Shown: positions 31,890 through 43,470, counted from the first letter of the stretch. The stretch is DNA of 64,000 nucleotides from Pyropia yezoensis (GCA_009829735.1 CM020619.1:19597816-19661815), one strand, 5' to 3'. Program-made: numbers and translations. The notes: a model not told the origin generated them from the letters alone.

Positions 31890-32904
31890 TCACTTGCCTT
31901 TCTTCGCTGCCCGATTCTTCCACACCCCGCCATCTGCCGTCCGCCTCAGCACCCATTCGGCATAAAACAAGCACAGCCCGTACACCAAGAAAGTAGAGAA
32001 CAGCTCGGCAGCAGCCAATTGAGTTAGTGCCCCATCACCATCCGCCACATCACCAGCATATCCGAAAAGGCAATACGCGACGACAACCACGAACGTGCCA
32101 GCGTACAGCCCCAACGAGTAGCCCCGCAGCATCCCAGGTATTGCCCAGCCCACTGAGCCAACGAGACCACCCCCCTATCCACCAATGCTTCCCCCGTGGG
32201 CGAGATGGTTCGCGCAGCCCCGTCCTCACCTTCCCCCTCCCGGTAAACGCACATCGGTAGTGCGGGTGCGCGGCGTCCCCGTCCACCACCCCTCCACTGA
32301 CGCCGGCCCAGCAGCGGCCACAGACCATCACCCAGGGGCCGCCCTCGGCAATCACGCAGCGGATACACATATCCACCAGACGCCCACACACCTCACACGC
32401 CTTGCGGCGGGCGGCCACCGCCGCCGCCGCTGCCGCGCCGTCGTCGCCACCCGCCCGCTTGGCGCGCGCCGCCGCCTTGGCCGCCGCCTTGGCCGCCTTG
32501 CGGGGGTTCACGGCGGGGGGCGGCGGCACCGCAACCTCCCCCCCAGCCGCGAGCTGCTCGGCAGCGGCCGCGGGCTCAGCGGGGTGGGCGAGGGTGGGGG
32601 GGGCAGGGGCGGCCGCAGGGTCAGCCACGTCGGGGGGCGGGGGGACAGTCGGCCCGCCGCCGTCATCCACGGGTGCCGACCGCCTCATGGGCGTCGCCCA
32701 GGGGGGGACCCCCCGCCAGGCGGGGGCGGCCACCGCGTGTCGGCCACCGCCGACGCCTCCGCCACTGACGTGACGCGGCGACACAGGACCACTGGTCCTT
32801 GCAGGGGCCCGTGAGGCTACCAGGAGACGGTGACCGAGAAGGGCATGCAGAGCGGCAAAGACGGTGCAGCGGGTGGCGGGCATGGCTCCGTGGCGGACTG
32901 GCAT
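31890..32904 (-). CDS. Two-exon zinc-cluster and two-TM protein, unknown function
   Basis: Exon 1 (32904-32253) encodes a long Ala/Pro-rich N-terminus, possibly a targeting peptide, a Lys/Ala-rich stretch, and a cysteine cluster KACEVCGRLVDMCIRCV...VMVCGRCW that looks zinc-binding. Exon 2 (32152-31890) encodes two hydrophobic helices, GLYAGTFVVVVAYCLFGY and AELFSTFLVYGLCLFYAEWVL, and a basic tail ending WKNRAAKKGK. Joining at GTGCGT (from 32252) and CTCAG (ending 32153) removes 100 bases and keeps frame (HYRLGWAIPG). Without splicing exon 1 runs on into sequence lacking hydrophobic helices. The intron is inferred. I do not recognise the family; organelle membrane location is a guess. Confidence 0.55.
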
Positions 32905-34659
32905 CGACTGGACGTGGGTGGTGGGGGTGGAAGGTGGGCGGAGGCAGGAGGGTGAGCGCGGTGTCTCGAAAGTTTAGCTAGCGCCCACGTGTCGGCAACC
33001 TTGAGAGACTTACACAGTGCACAAAGTACAAGTAATACCCAACTTTAGCTGTGCCCCAACGGAGACAGGGGCTTCCAGACCTGCCCCGAGCACCTGGTGC
33101 TCGCACTTCTTCACTTGTTGTCTGCTGTGCTTTTCAAGAGAACGAACTGGGGATGGAGTCAGCCAGGTGAGAGCGCGGGTCTTGGACGTTTTCCTCCACA
33201 GACCCGACTGCCAGTGAGACAACCACCGCCCTTGGAGAGGCGGGCACTGTTGTGCGCCCCCGCAGTTGTCGTCGGGTCAACCCTCTCCAAAGCGGCCGAC
33301 GGATGATACGTGCGGAGGAGGGGCATGAGGAATTTGCGCTGGTGCATCCCACGAGAGGGGCACGCTATCAACGGCTGCTCCCAACCGCTTCCGCCTGGTG
33401 TCGCGTTTCTGTAGCGAACCATGTCCCCTCTCCAAAAATGAGCCGACGACGACTTTGCATCCTCCACGTACCGGTGCTTCCACGCCCCCCCCCTTTCCCC
33501 CGCGCCGTGCATAAACGTACCCTGCTCTGCCTCCTGCATCCACGGAAGTAGAGAGCGACAGACTCAACCTCCCCCCTACCTTTGGCCACCACACGCCGCG
33601 CTTTGGGTTTGGCAGGGACAACGAGCGGCGTCGGCGGGGGTGCCAAACGGTGCCCCTGCCACCGCGCACCCCGTCCTCAGCGCACAGGCCCGCATTGGTC
33701 CTTTGGCAGCGCCGCGACCAGACCAGAGGCCCAAGGGCGCCAGCCCCAGACCCGCCAGCCCGGGCGGGCGGGGCGAGAGAGGCCCGCTGCTACAACAACC
33801 GAAAAGTCTTGGCTACCCACGCGCCGGCCAAGGGCTGTGACAGTCGCTCGCGTCCGAGTCAATAACCCAAACAAATCGAAACAGTTGGAATAGTCAGTAG
33901 ACCGCCACGGCTGGGGTACGTACCCCGAAAGACTGGTTTCGTCTACCACCGACGGCGCGCGTGGCCGCCACACCAACAAAAACGCCGCCTCGCAAGCCCC
34001 CCGCTCCAGAGCCCCCCCACCCCCCCCCACCCACCACCCCCCCCCCCCCCCCCGGCTTTCTGGGGACTCGGAATTTCCACTCACCCCTCGGCGGTGGTGG
34101 CCCAGTGGGGAGGACGCACCGCAGACCAGCAGCCCCCCCCGAGCCCCCCGCCCCCCTCCCCCTCCCCTTGCCCGGCGTCAGCGACTGGTGCCGCCCGCCC
34201 CGCCAGACCCGCCCCGCCCCGTGCTGCGTGACGCCCCTCTCAAACGCAGACGCCGGCGGCTGGAGAGCCCTTGGGGGCCCCGCAACGCCCCGGGCGGGTG
34301 GGCGGGCGGGCGGGCGGGCGCTGCCTTCTTGGCCCCGCCCACCCACCCACCCACCCGCCCACTCACCCCCCCCCCCCCCACCCCGCCCCCCCCCTCGTTT
34401 TCCAGTCCTGGTGGGGGGGAGAGCGCGCGCGGCGGTGCGTTTCCCACCACCCGCAGGCGCGCCGTCGGTCGGCGGCCAGTGCATGCAGCCGTCCTTGTCC
34501 TTGCAGGTGCGGCGCCCCCCCCCCCCCCCCCCCCCCCCCGGCGGATCGCCCCGCGCGGTGCACCGCCACACCGCGCGGGGCGCACGGTGGTTTGGGACAG
34601 ACGGCCACAGACGCTGTGGTGGGCGGCTGCCGCTCCCCACACCGACCGGCGGGTGGGGC

Positions 34660-34700
<41 letters not shown>

Positions 34701-35116
34701 ACCCACGCAACGCGAGTACCGCCACCCCCTCCTCCCCCCCCCCCTCCCCCCCCTCTCCGCCGACCCAGTCTCCCTCCGCGGCGCCACCCGCCAGCCCCCG
34801 CTGGCTTCTCCCTCTGCGTCCCCCGCTGCTGGAAGCCGACTGCCGCGCGGGTGCGCCGCCCCTGCGGCTGCCCCCGCGGGGGGCCCGCCCCAACGGCCAC
34901 CGCCGGTACGGCTGTCGACGGGCAGGCGGGCGGGCGGGCGGGGATGGCGGGGCGGGCGGGGTGGGCGGGCAAGTGCAGTCCCGCACCCCCGCGGGGGAAT
35001 GGCGGCAGCGGCGACGCGCAACTGCCCCGGCGGCGAGCGCCGCGCGGGGGGACGTCAGGGCCGCAGAGGCGGGAGGGGTGTGGGCACGCGCGTGCATTGT
35101 GGGCGGCTCACCCGCC

Positions 35117-35150
<34 letters not shown>

Positions 35151-35741
35151 GGTGGGACGGGGGTGGGCCGCGGGGATGACGGGGGTGAGGGAGCGTGGAA
35201 ATGGGGGAGGTAGGGGTGACGGGCACGCCCCGGGGAGCGTGGTGGTAGGTACCGCCCCGCGTGGGGCGGTGGCGCCCGTGCATTGGGGCGGGGGGGGGGG
35301 GGGAGCCCAGCGCAAGTGGGGCGGAGGCGCGGCCGTGACCTTGCCGCTGCGGCGTGGGGGTGGGGGGGGAGGGAGGAGGGACGGAGGTGCGGCGGCGGCC
35401 ACCCGGGCGGGGTCTGCCGGCACGCGCGGGGGGGAGCGCCCATTGAAGGGGGGGGGGGGAGGGCAGCGGCGGGCGGCGCCCCGACGTGGCGTCCTCGCCG
35501 GTGCGGCAGGCGCTCCCCGACGGGGCGGCGCCGCCCCCCGCCCCTCTACTCTAAGAGGGGCGCCGCCCCCCCCCCCGGGCACCGCCCGACGCGGCTAGCC
35601 GGCCGCTGCTGCCGCTGCTGCTGCCACGTCGACCGCTCCCCCCCCCCCCCCACCCCGCACCCGCTCCCGCTGCCGCGCCTCCCCTCCTCCCCCCCCCCCC
35701 GGCCGCCGGGACTGGGCGTCCGCCCCCCCGCGCCCCCCCCC
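32905..35741. other. Low-complexity region with long G and C runs
   Basis: From 33900 on the sequence is dominated by homopolymers: 25 C at 34515-34539 and 37 G at 34662-34698, plus a GCG/GGC array near 35115-35150. Open frames on both strands are compositional. 32990-33890 is more balanced but shows no domain. Confidence 0.6.
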
Positions 35742-37243
35742 ATGGGTGCCTCACCGACCGCCGCCGGGGCCGGGGAGTCCCCCCCCCCGCCGGCAGCGGC
35801 GGCGCGCCGCCCCGCCCCGCGACGGGGGCGCTGGCCAAGGCCGCCGCCATTGACGCGGCGGCCGCGGCGGCGGCCGCGACGGAGGCGTCGGCGGCCAAGG
35901 CCGCCGCCACAGACGCGGCGCACCGGGCGGCCGCCGCGGACGCGGCGGCGGCCAAGGCCGCCGCCATTGACGCTGCCGTCGCCGCCGCCGCCGCCGCCGA
36001 CCATGACGACAATGACGCCACGGCCGACGCGGCCGGCGCTGCCGCCGCTACTGCCGACGCTGCCGACGCCGACGCCAAAGTGTCCTCCGACATGGACGCG
36101 CTGGGGTGGGGCGCCAACGATGCGATCACTGCCTACGAGGCGACCCCCCGGGGGCGGGTGGGGGTACCCCCGGGGGCGTCGCCAGCCGTGGCGGCGCCGA
36201 CGGCGGCGGCGGCAAAGGCGGCGGCGGCAAAGGCGGACGACCACGACGCAGAGGCGGGCGGCTGGCCGGCCGACCCGCCCCCCTCTGCCGCCGCCGCCGC
36301 CTGGGCGGCGGCGGTGGCGGCCGACGCGCTGGCGGCGCCCACCGACCGGCGGCGGCTGGGCGCCGCGCTCCTCGCCGAGGCGGTTGGCACGGCGGTCCTC
36401 GTTGCCGCCACCGTCGGCGGCGTGGTCGCCGCGTCGGTGGGGTCCCCGACGGCGGCCACCCCCCCACCAGCCGCCGCCGCCGCGGCTGCAGCCGCGTCGG
36501 CAGCGGCGCCGCCACTGGGGGCGGCGGCGGCGGCAGCAGCCGCGGCGGTGGCGGGCGTGGGCCTGTTTGTGGGCGTCCTGCTGGCGGGCCCCCGGTCGGG
36601 GGCGCACCTCAACCCCGCCGTCTCCCTGGCCGTGGCCATCAACCGGCCCGGCTGCCTGCCGCTGCGCCTCCTCCCCGCGTACGTGGGGGCGCAGCTGGGG
36701 GGCGCCTTTGTCGGCGGCGCCGCCGTCTACACCCTCTGGCACGGGCCGCTGGGCGCGTACGAGGCAGCGCACCACCTCCGCCGCGGCACCGCCGCGTCGG
36801 CCGCGTCGGCGGCGGGCTTTGCCTGCGCCGCCGCCCCGCGGGTGTCCCCCGCCACGGCGGTCACCGCCGAGGTGGCCGGCACCGCCGCGCTCGTCGCCGC
36901 CGTCGCGGCGGTGATGGACGGCCGCCGCGGTGGGGTGTCCCGCGTGGACGGCGGCGGCGGCGGTGGGGACGGTGGCGGTGCCGCGCCGGCGGTCGCGCGC
37001 GCGGCGGCGGTGGGGGCGGCGTACGCGGCGCTGAAGGTGGTGCTGGGCCCCCTGACGGGGGGGTGCTTCAACGCCGCGCGGGATGTGGGGCCCCGGCTGG
37101 TGCTCGCCGCCGCGGGGTGGGGGCGGGTGGCCTTCCCGGGCGCCCCGGCGGGGGGGTGGTGGGTGTACCTGCTGGCACCGCTGGTGGGGGGGCCCCTGGG
37201 GATGGCCTGTTACGATGCCCTCCTCCGCGCGCCGACGCTGTGA
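35742..37243 (+). CDS. Aquaglyceroporin (MIP family, GlpF-like)
   Basis: Membrane channel for glycerol, small solutes or water. The first in-frame ATG is 36092, giving 383 aa. Seen: AEAVGTAVLVAATVGG (helix 1), HLNPAVSLAVAINR (first NPA half-helix), YVGAQLGGAFVGGAAVYTLW, then GCFNAARDVGPRLVLAAAGWG, where the second NPA is NAA. The Asp after Arg (ARDxGPR) is the glycerol-facilitator signature. The end is WWVYLLAPLVGGPLGMACYDALL. Upstream of 36092 the same frame stays open to about 35800 as an Ala-rich, helix-like stretch. An ATG at 35742 (MGASPTAAGAGES) would connect if a 10-nt C run at 35779-35788 had another length. Bases 35854-36891 are duplicated at 9197-10243. Confidence 0.85.
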
Positions 37244-37830
37244 GCGGCAGTGATGACCGTTGGCGGGTGACAGGGGCGGTATGTAGAGGGGGAGGACATG
37301 CGCCAGAGGGTGCGGGCTGGCGCACGGGGGTGGAGTGGGGGGAGTGGGGGGAGTGGGGGGGGGGTGTGGGGTGGGGCGCACACGCCAGGCCGGGCAAGCC
37401 CCAGGCGGGAAAGCCCCAGGCGGGCAGTGGCAGGCGCGGCCTCGTCGCGTAGGAGGGGGGTTGGCGGGGGGGAAGACGTACGCACTGCCGTTTGTACAGA
37501 AACAGAACAGAGAAGAGCGCGCTGCAAGTGAGCGTCCCTTGTGCAGGAAAATTGGTCGGCCTTGCGCACCGCGCTGCCCCCGGGTACTGTAACGGCAAGG
37601 AGGAGCGCTTGTCGCAAGTCCGATCCAGCAACCAAGTATGTTCCGATTGAGCGGCAAGTAGCCCGTTGTCTGCTGCCACTCCCTCTATCAAACACGTGGC
37701 CGTCGACGAGACCACCACCACCGCGCTCGACTTGCCGTTGCTACCCCGCGGGCTGGCCGCCACTGCCGCCTGCAGGCGGGCTCAACCCGCTCCGTGCCTG
37801 CTGGCGTTTGCCCTCCGCACTTCCCTCTCC
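37244..37830. other. Intergenic between aquaglyceroporin and RFT1
   Basis: A G-rich tandem (GTGGGGGGA-like) at about 37330-37365 and a repeated CAGGCGGGAAAGCCC word near 37400-37430. The rest is the probable RFT1 promoter; no clear element. Confidence 0.4.
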
Positions 37831-38302
37831 ATGGTTTCCCCCTCACCTGGTGCCGTCAGTGGAAACCCTCCCCCCCCGCGCGGCGAGCCCGCGGCGTCCA
37901 CCCTCAAGCGACGGCGCCCCAGGGCGCCCGCCCCTCCTGCCGATGCGCCTGCCTCGCCCCCCCCCCCCCCCCCCCCCCCCCCACCCACGGCCGATGCGGT
38001 TCTCCGTGCGGGCGCTGCGGGTCTCCGGGCAAACGTGGTGCTGGCGCTCGTCGCGCGGGCGGTGAGCTTTACGCTCCGCGCGGCGACCGCCCGGGCGCTC
38101 GGCCCCGCGCGGCTCGCGTACGCAGACATCCGGCTCAACCTGCTGATGGCGGCGGCGCTGCTGCCCGCCGTAGCGGCGGCACGGCCCGTGGCGCTCCGGT
38201 GCCCCTCGGACGCCTCTGCCGTGCGGGTGGCGGCGGTGGGCGCCGCGGGGTCCTCCGCGGCCGCGGCGGTGGCGCTGGCCGCCGCGCTGGTGCTCGACGC
38301 CC

Positions 38303-38333
<31 letters not shown>

Positions 38334-39915
38334 CAGCCTGCCGTCGCCGGGCCCGCAGGATCACCACGCCGCGGCGCTGACCGCCGTGGCGCTGGGCGCG
38401 GCGGTGGAGGCGGCGGCGGAGCTGCCGCTGGTGGTGGGCCTCCGCCGCCAGGCCGACGCGCGCGTCGCGGCGCTGCGGGCGGCCGCCCTGGTGGCGGGCG
38501 CCGTGGTCTCCACCGTGGGGGTGGGGGTCGCGTCGGGGGAGGGCGGGGGGGGGGGGGCGTCGGCGACCACCTGGGTGGGTGTCGGCAAGGTGGCCTACGC
38601 GGGCGTGCTGCTGGTCGGGGGGCTCGCGGCGCTCGCTTCGCCCGCCGAGGTGGCCGCCCTCTTGCGGTCGCCCGCCGTGGGCGCGCGGTCGTCGTCGTCG
38701 TCGTCGTCGCCGCCGTCATCGTCGTGGTCGTCGTTGCACGGGGCACGCCCGCGCGGCGGTTCCCGCTGGCGGTTCTGCACGGCGTGGCTGGACGCGCCGT
38801 CGGTGCGCCTGGCGGCGGGCACCACCGGCCGGGCGGTCGTTTCGTTTTGTCTCGCTCACGGGGAGGACGGGGTGCTGGAGGGGTGGGTGACCCCTGACGA
38901 GCGGGGGGCGTACAAGCTGGCCGCCAACGTGGCGGCGCTCGCCGCGCGGTTTCTGTTCCAGCCGCTGGAGGAGGCGTGCTTCTCTGTATTTTCGCGCCTC
39001 GACCGGGAGCGAGGGACGGCGGCGGTGGTGGCGGCGGGCACCTCTGACGTAGCTCCCGTGTTCTTGCCTGCCTCGGGCGAAGCTGGCGCCGCCACCGCTC
39101 TCGAAGCCGGCGCTGCCGACGCTGACGGCCCTTCCCAAGACAGCACCTGTGGTCCCCAACTAGCTGCTCCCGTTCCCCTGCCCACTTCGGATGCAGGCGC
39201 CACCACGGCGGCCCTCACCCTCTCCCTCCACTTTGCCCTCCTGACGGGCCTGACGCTGGCGGTGATTGGCCCCGCGTTTGCGCGCCCCTTTATCCGCCTC
39301 GTCTACGGGGCCGGCTGGGCGGCCACCCCCGCGGCGCACCTCCTCTCCCTCTCCTTTGTCTACTCGGTGTTCCTCGCCTCGAATGGCGTCACAGAGGCGT
39401 ACGTGATGGCCACGGCTGGGCCCGCTGCGCTGTCCACCCATGCCGCGTTTGGGGCGGCCGTGTCGGCCGCCTACGTTCTTGCCGCCGCGGCGGGCGCGCG
39501 CCGCTGGGGGGCGGCCGGCGTCGTGGCGGCCAACTGCGCCAACATGGCCGCCCGCACCGTCTATTCGGTCGCGTTTATTGGCCGCGCCGCCACACAGCGG
39601 ACGCCGGGGGGGGGCGGCTCGGGCAGAGGCGGCGGCCGCCGAGGCGGTCGCGCCGGCTGGGCGGTGGTGCGTGCGGGCGTGCCGGGAGGTCGGGTGGTGG
39701 CAACGCTGGCCGCCGCGGGCGTCGCGGCCGCTGCGAGCGAGCGGTGGGTCCTGGCCGGGGGGGGGGCGGCGCGCCTGGCCGCCCACGCCGCCGTCGGCGG
39801 GGGGGGAGTCGCCGCCACTGTCGCGGCCGTGGCCGCCTGGGAGCGCGTGTGGGTGGCCGACGTCTGTCGCGTGATGGGCTGGCGGCGGGGGGGGAAAGGC
39901 GGAAAGGCGGGCTGA
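37831..39915 (+). CDS. RFT1: RFT1 homolog, lipid-linked oligosaccharide flippase family
   Basis: ER multi-spanning protein needed for Man5GlcNAc2-PP-dolichol translocation in N-glycosylation. 694 aa from the ATG at 37831. Seen: NVVLALVARAVSFTLRAATA (helix 1), the family hallmark ARFLFQPLEEACFSVFSRL, LTLAVIGPAFARPFIRLVYG, LSLSFVYSVFLASNGVTEAYV and a run of C-terminal hydrophobic helices. Longer than most RFT1 proteins because of a polyproline N-terminus, Gly and Ser runs and an acidic insert around the large cytosolic loop. The frame is uninterrupted despite several homopolymers. Family call rests mainly on the FQPLEE and NGVTEA motifs. Confidence 0.9.
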
Positions 39916-40744
39916 CCGCACCCCCCGCACGGTGACCGCGTGCACTGGCCAACCACAAATCTCCTCGGGATGGTCGCGGCCATTTCTGCCGGCCTCTGTT
40001 GGCGTCGCGAAGGCGGGGTGCGCCACCACGTGCTTTTTGCGTGTTTGCAAGCGGCAGGCGGCGGCTCGCATCGTCCAGAGTCTTTCCACATTGGCTGAGC
40101 GGCCTGACTTGCCGCTCGCGTCGCTGCCGCGTCAGAGCGCCCGCGGCCGTCCCCGTCTCCGTCCCTTTCCAGCGACCATCACCGACCACTACTGCACGGA
40201 GTTTGTCCAACTGTATATAGGTACAGGGGAAACATATATATATATATATAATTGTACAGGAGTCATGCGCACCCACCACCTCAGCACGGGGGCAGGCACA
40301 CGGATCGCAACCAGTAAGGCAGACAGCAGGCAAGCGGGGGAACGTGCGCCACGCTGGTCCGTCTGCACCAAACCACCGCATGTGGCGCGGGAAGCACGGA
40401 CAGCGTGCGCGGACGCCAGTGGGGTTGGGGGTAGGGCGAGCAGGCGCTGCGACAAGTGCCGACGACGGCTGTCCACGGAGCGGGTACACCCACAGCCGGC
40501 TCGTCTAGGGAGCGGGAGCCCGTCGTGGCAGCCACTCGGTCGATGAGGCAAACCAAACGACGGCCAGCCGGTCGGTTACAAGGCCGAGGAAGAGATAAAT
40601 CGGGGGAGAAAGTCAGGGGGGAAAGCAGGGGGTGGGGGGGGGGGGGTGGAAATGGGCAGCGACGCCGCCGCGAGCCGCCGCGCGGCCAGCAGGGGGTGGC
40701 GCGCCGCCGAGACGGCACACACGCGCAGGCCACAGAAGGGACGC
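39916..40744. other. Convergent intergenic region
   Basis: 3' flanks of RFT1 (+) and the GH113-type gene (-). Contains an (AT)n microsatellite at about 40234-40252. No gene-like frame. Confidence 0.5.
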
Positions 40745-41899
40745 CTACTTGGACTCGTCCTCGGCCCACTCCTCGTAGTACTCGGTCATGACCTCGAGGG
40801 CAGGCTTGCCCTGCGGCGTCCAGCTGTTAAACTCCGCCTCGTTGGCCCGCGGGGACACCTCCCAGTTCCAAAAGAAGGCGCCCTCCCACCACTTGAAACG
40901 GTGGCTGCCCATCATGCCCAGCAGCGCGCTGTACGCCTCGGCCTGGAGCTTGACGTTCACCTCCAGCTGCTCATTCCCCTGGTTGGACCCCGCCTCGTGG
41001 CCCGAAGCGGTCGTCGCGCCCGTGGCCGACTGGTAGCCCGCCTCGGCAAACATCACGCGCTTGTCGGTGAGGACCTCCGAGTCCCGGAACGAGGCAATGT
41101 CCTTGCCCAGCGACGCCCACTTCTTCTCCATCGCCCGCTTGGACGGCTCCCGCTCGTCATTGTCCGTCAGCGGGAAGTAGGCGTCAATGCCAATCATGTC
41201 GAGGGCGTCCCAAAACTTGACGTCCCGGTACGCGTCGTGGTTGGCCGAGTACACGAGGGTGCCCCCATACACCCCGCGGACCGCTTGGATGATATCACGC
41301 CAGGCGTCCTCATCCGTCTGCGCGCCATTCATCTCTGTGCCAATGGAAAAGACGGTCGCGCCTTCCGCCTCTGCCAGCACCGCACGCCCCACAATCCAGT
41401 CCTTGTAGATGGAGAAAAACTCGGGCGACGCGGGGATGGTGGCGCGCCATTCGCCGGTGCGGAGGTCCAGGTTGGGCTTGAAGAACACCTGCATCCCCTG
41501 CGATTGGATGTAGCGCATGCCCTCGACCAGCCCGTCGTCGCTCGTCGAGTAGTTGTTGGGCCCCTCGGTCGACACGTCCAGGGTGATGGTCGACACGTCG
41601 TCCGCGTCGCGGAGGAAGTGAAAGGTGTTGAGCGCCACCACATTGACGTTTGCGTCCATCATGGCCGCAATGGACGCGCGGCTGCGGGCAGAGCCGGCCA
41701 CGTCGCTGCCCCAGGGGGTAAAGCTGACGCCCCGAAAGGCGGGGGGCTCATCCCGCGACCGCGCGGCCCGCACCGCGAAAATGCCCCCAACAATGGCACC
41801 AATGATGCCCAGCAGCAGCAGCAGGCCCACCCCCCACAGTATGTACTTTTTCTTGTTGCTCGTCTTGAGCTCCGCGTCATCCGCTACGGGCTTGGCCAT
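40745..41899 (-). CDS. Membrane-anchored GH113-type glycoside hydrolase (endo-beta-mannanase-like)
   Basis: 384 aa from the ATG at 41899. A short cytosolic N-terminus is followed by one hydrophobic signal-anchor (YILWGVGLLLLLGIIGAIVG) and a TIM-barrel domain. Family-like motifs: FRGVSFTPWGS, VFFKPNLDLRTGEWRATI, VFSIGTEMNGAQ with the probable acid/base Glu, LVYSANHDAYRDVKFWD, LDMIGIDAYFPL, MFAEAGYQS with the probable nucleophile Glu, and WWEGAFFWNWE near the end. The GH113 family contains beta-1,4-mannanases; red-algal walls can contain mannan, so a wall-remodelling role is a reasonable inference. The anchor suggests it acts in the secretory pathway or at the cell surface. Immediately upstream is a 34-nt G run in the leader. 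Confidence 0.82.
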   Translation of the reverse strand: MAKPVADDAELKTSNKKKYILWGVGLLLLLGIIGAIVGGIFAVRAARSRDEPPAFRGVSFTPWGSDVAGSARSRASIAAMMDANVNVVALNTFHFLRDADDVSTITLDVSTEGPNNYSTSDDGLVEGMRYIQSQGMQVFFKPNLDLRTGEWRATIPASPEFFSIYKDWIVGRAVLAEAEGATVFSIGTEMNGAQTDEDAWRDIIQAVRGVYGGTLVYSANHDAYRDVKFWDALDMIGIDAYFPLTDNDEREPSKRAMEKKWASLGKDIASFRDSEVLTDKRVMFAEAGYQSATGATTASGHEAGSNQGNEQLEVNVKLQAEAYSALLGMMGSHRFKWWEGAFFWNWEVSPRANEAEFNSWTPQGKPALEVMTEYYEEWAEDESK

Positions 41900-41909
41900 G
41901 ATGGCCGGC

Positions 41910-41945
<36 letters not shown>

Positions 41946-42422
41946 CGGGGGCGGGGGCGGGGGAAGCGCCGCAGCCGGGAGCCTCTTCCACGAAAACCGC
42001 TGACGCGGTGCGGGGTGTGCAGCGGGGGGGAAAAGGGTTCAACGGCGTCACGGCGGTGGGGCTTGGGAACAAGACACGAAACGGTGGTGGGTAGGTAGAG
42101 GGGAGGGGAGGAAGGAGACGCGGCGGTGTGCGGAAGCGTGAGAGAGGGGGGGACGGGGAGAGTGTGCGGGATGAGGAGGAGGGGAGGTGGGAGGGGGACA
42201 GCGTGAGGGAAAGAATGAGGTGGTGAAGGATGAGGTATGCTCGGGAAGTGACGGATGCAGGGGAGGGGGTGGGTGGTCGGGTGGATGGTGACGGGCTCAC
42301 CACCGTGCGGCAGGTGACGGGCGTGGCTGGCTTGGCCACACACACGCCGGCGCGGTGACGCCTAAAGAGGGTGGCCACTGCCAGTCACTGGTCACGCTGC
42401 CGCGGTGGCAGCGCCCTCCCCC

Positions 42423-42455
<33 letters not shown>

Positions 42456-43158
42456 TTCTGCAATGGCCGTGCACCCGGCGGTTGACGCGCCACGCAGCCG
42501 CCGCACGGGACACTGCCCCGCGCCGCCCACCCACCCCTCGCGCGCCAACGCCGGTGCGTGCGCGTGCCAGCGACGGGCGGGGGGGGCGGCGGTGGGGCAG
42601 ACGGCAGCGTGGGAGCGGGGCGGCCGGCCGGCCCAGCGGCAACTGCCACCGCCACCACAGCTGGTGGTGGCGGCCACGCCGCGGCAGCCCCCGCGCGCCG
42701 CCACGGCCGCGCCGCCGCCGCCGCTGCCGCCGCCACCACATTGCCGACGACGCTGCTGCCGCCGCGTGCCGGCCGGCGCACGGCCACTCGGCCGACCGTC
42801 CGGCGGTGGCCACCCATTTGGGTGCCCCCCGGGGTCCTCGGCGTCGTAGCTCCCCGCCGACCGACGGCGCACACACACGCGCGCGCGCGCGCGGGGTGGC
42901 GTGGGGTGGCGTGGCGCACAGGCCCCCCCCCCACCCCCCCCCCACCCCCCACCCCCCACCCCCCCACCCCCCCACCCCCCACCCCCCCCCCACCCCCCCC
43001 CCACCCCCCACCCTCGCAGGGGTCTGAGAGGACACCTCGCCGGGGGGGTGGTGGGGTGGTGGGGTAAGAGCCGGCCAGCAGCGGCAGCTGGGCAACGACC
43101 AAAGGCAGAGTTGCGCCCCTGTTTGTCCCCCCTGCCCACCCCCCCAAGCAAGCTCTCT

Positions 43159-43260
43159 GCTACTGCTGCCCCTGCTGCTGCCCCTGCTGCTGCCCATGCT
43201 GCTGCCCCTGCTGCTGCCCCTGCTGCTGCCCCTGCTGCTGCCCCTGCTGCTGCTGCCGCC
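43159..43260. repeat. 12-bp minisatellite (GCTGCTGCCCCT)n
   Basis: About eight copies with one variant (GCTGCTGCCCAT). Readable as an Ala-Ala-Ala-Pro repeat, but no gene context. Confidence 0.85.
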
Positions 43261-43394
43261 GCACAGCTGCCAACGACGCGGCCGCGTGGGGGGCGGCCAA
43301 CCACACACTCGGCCGCGCCCGTCGGGGGGGGGGCGCGCGGGGGGGGGGGGGGGGGGGGGGGGGGGCGGGCCGCCGCCCCCGGCGTGGCGCGGCA

Positions 43395-43470
43395 GCGGCA
43401 GTGCGCAGCGGGCAGCGGGCAGTGGGCAGCGGGCAGTGGGCAGCGGGGAGCGGGCAGCGGGGAGCGGGGG
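43395..43470. repeat. 7-bp G-rich minisatellite (GCGGGCA)n
   Basis: About ten imperfect copies alternating GCGGGCA, GTGGGCA and GCGGGGA. Evenly spaced G triplets give quadruplex potential. Confidence 0.8.

Noticed and set aside
35546..37657. 703-codon minus-strand frame over the aquaglyceroporin
   Set aside because: Antisense shadow; Gly/Arg-rich with no motif.
40234..40252. (AT)n tract as a promoter TATA element
   Set aside because: Lies between 3' ends of convergent genes; better explained as a microsatellite.
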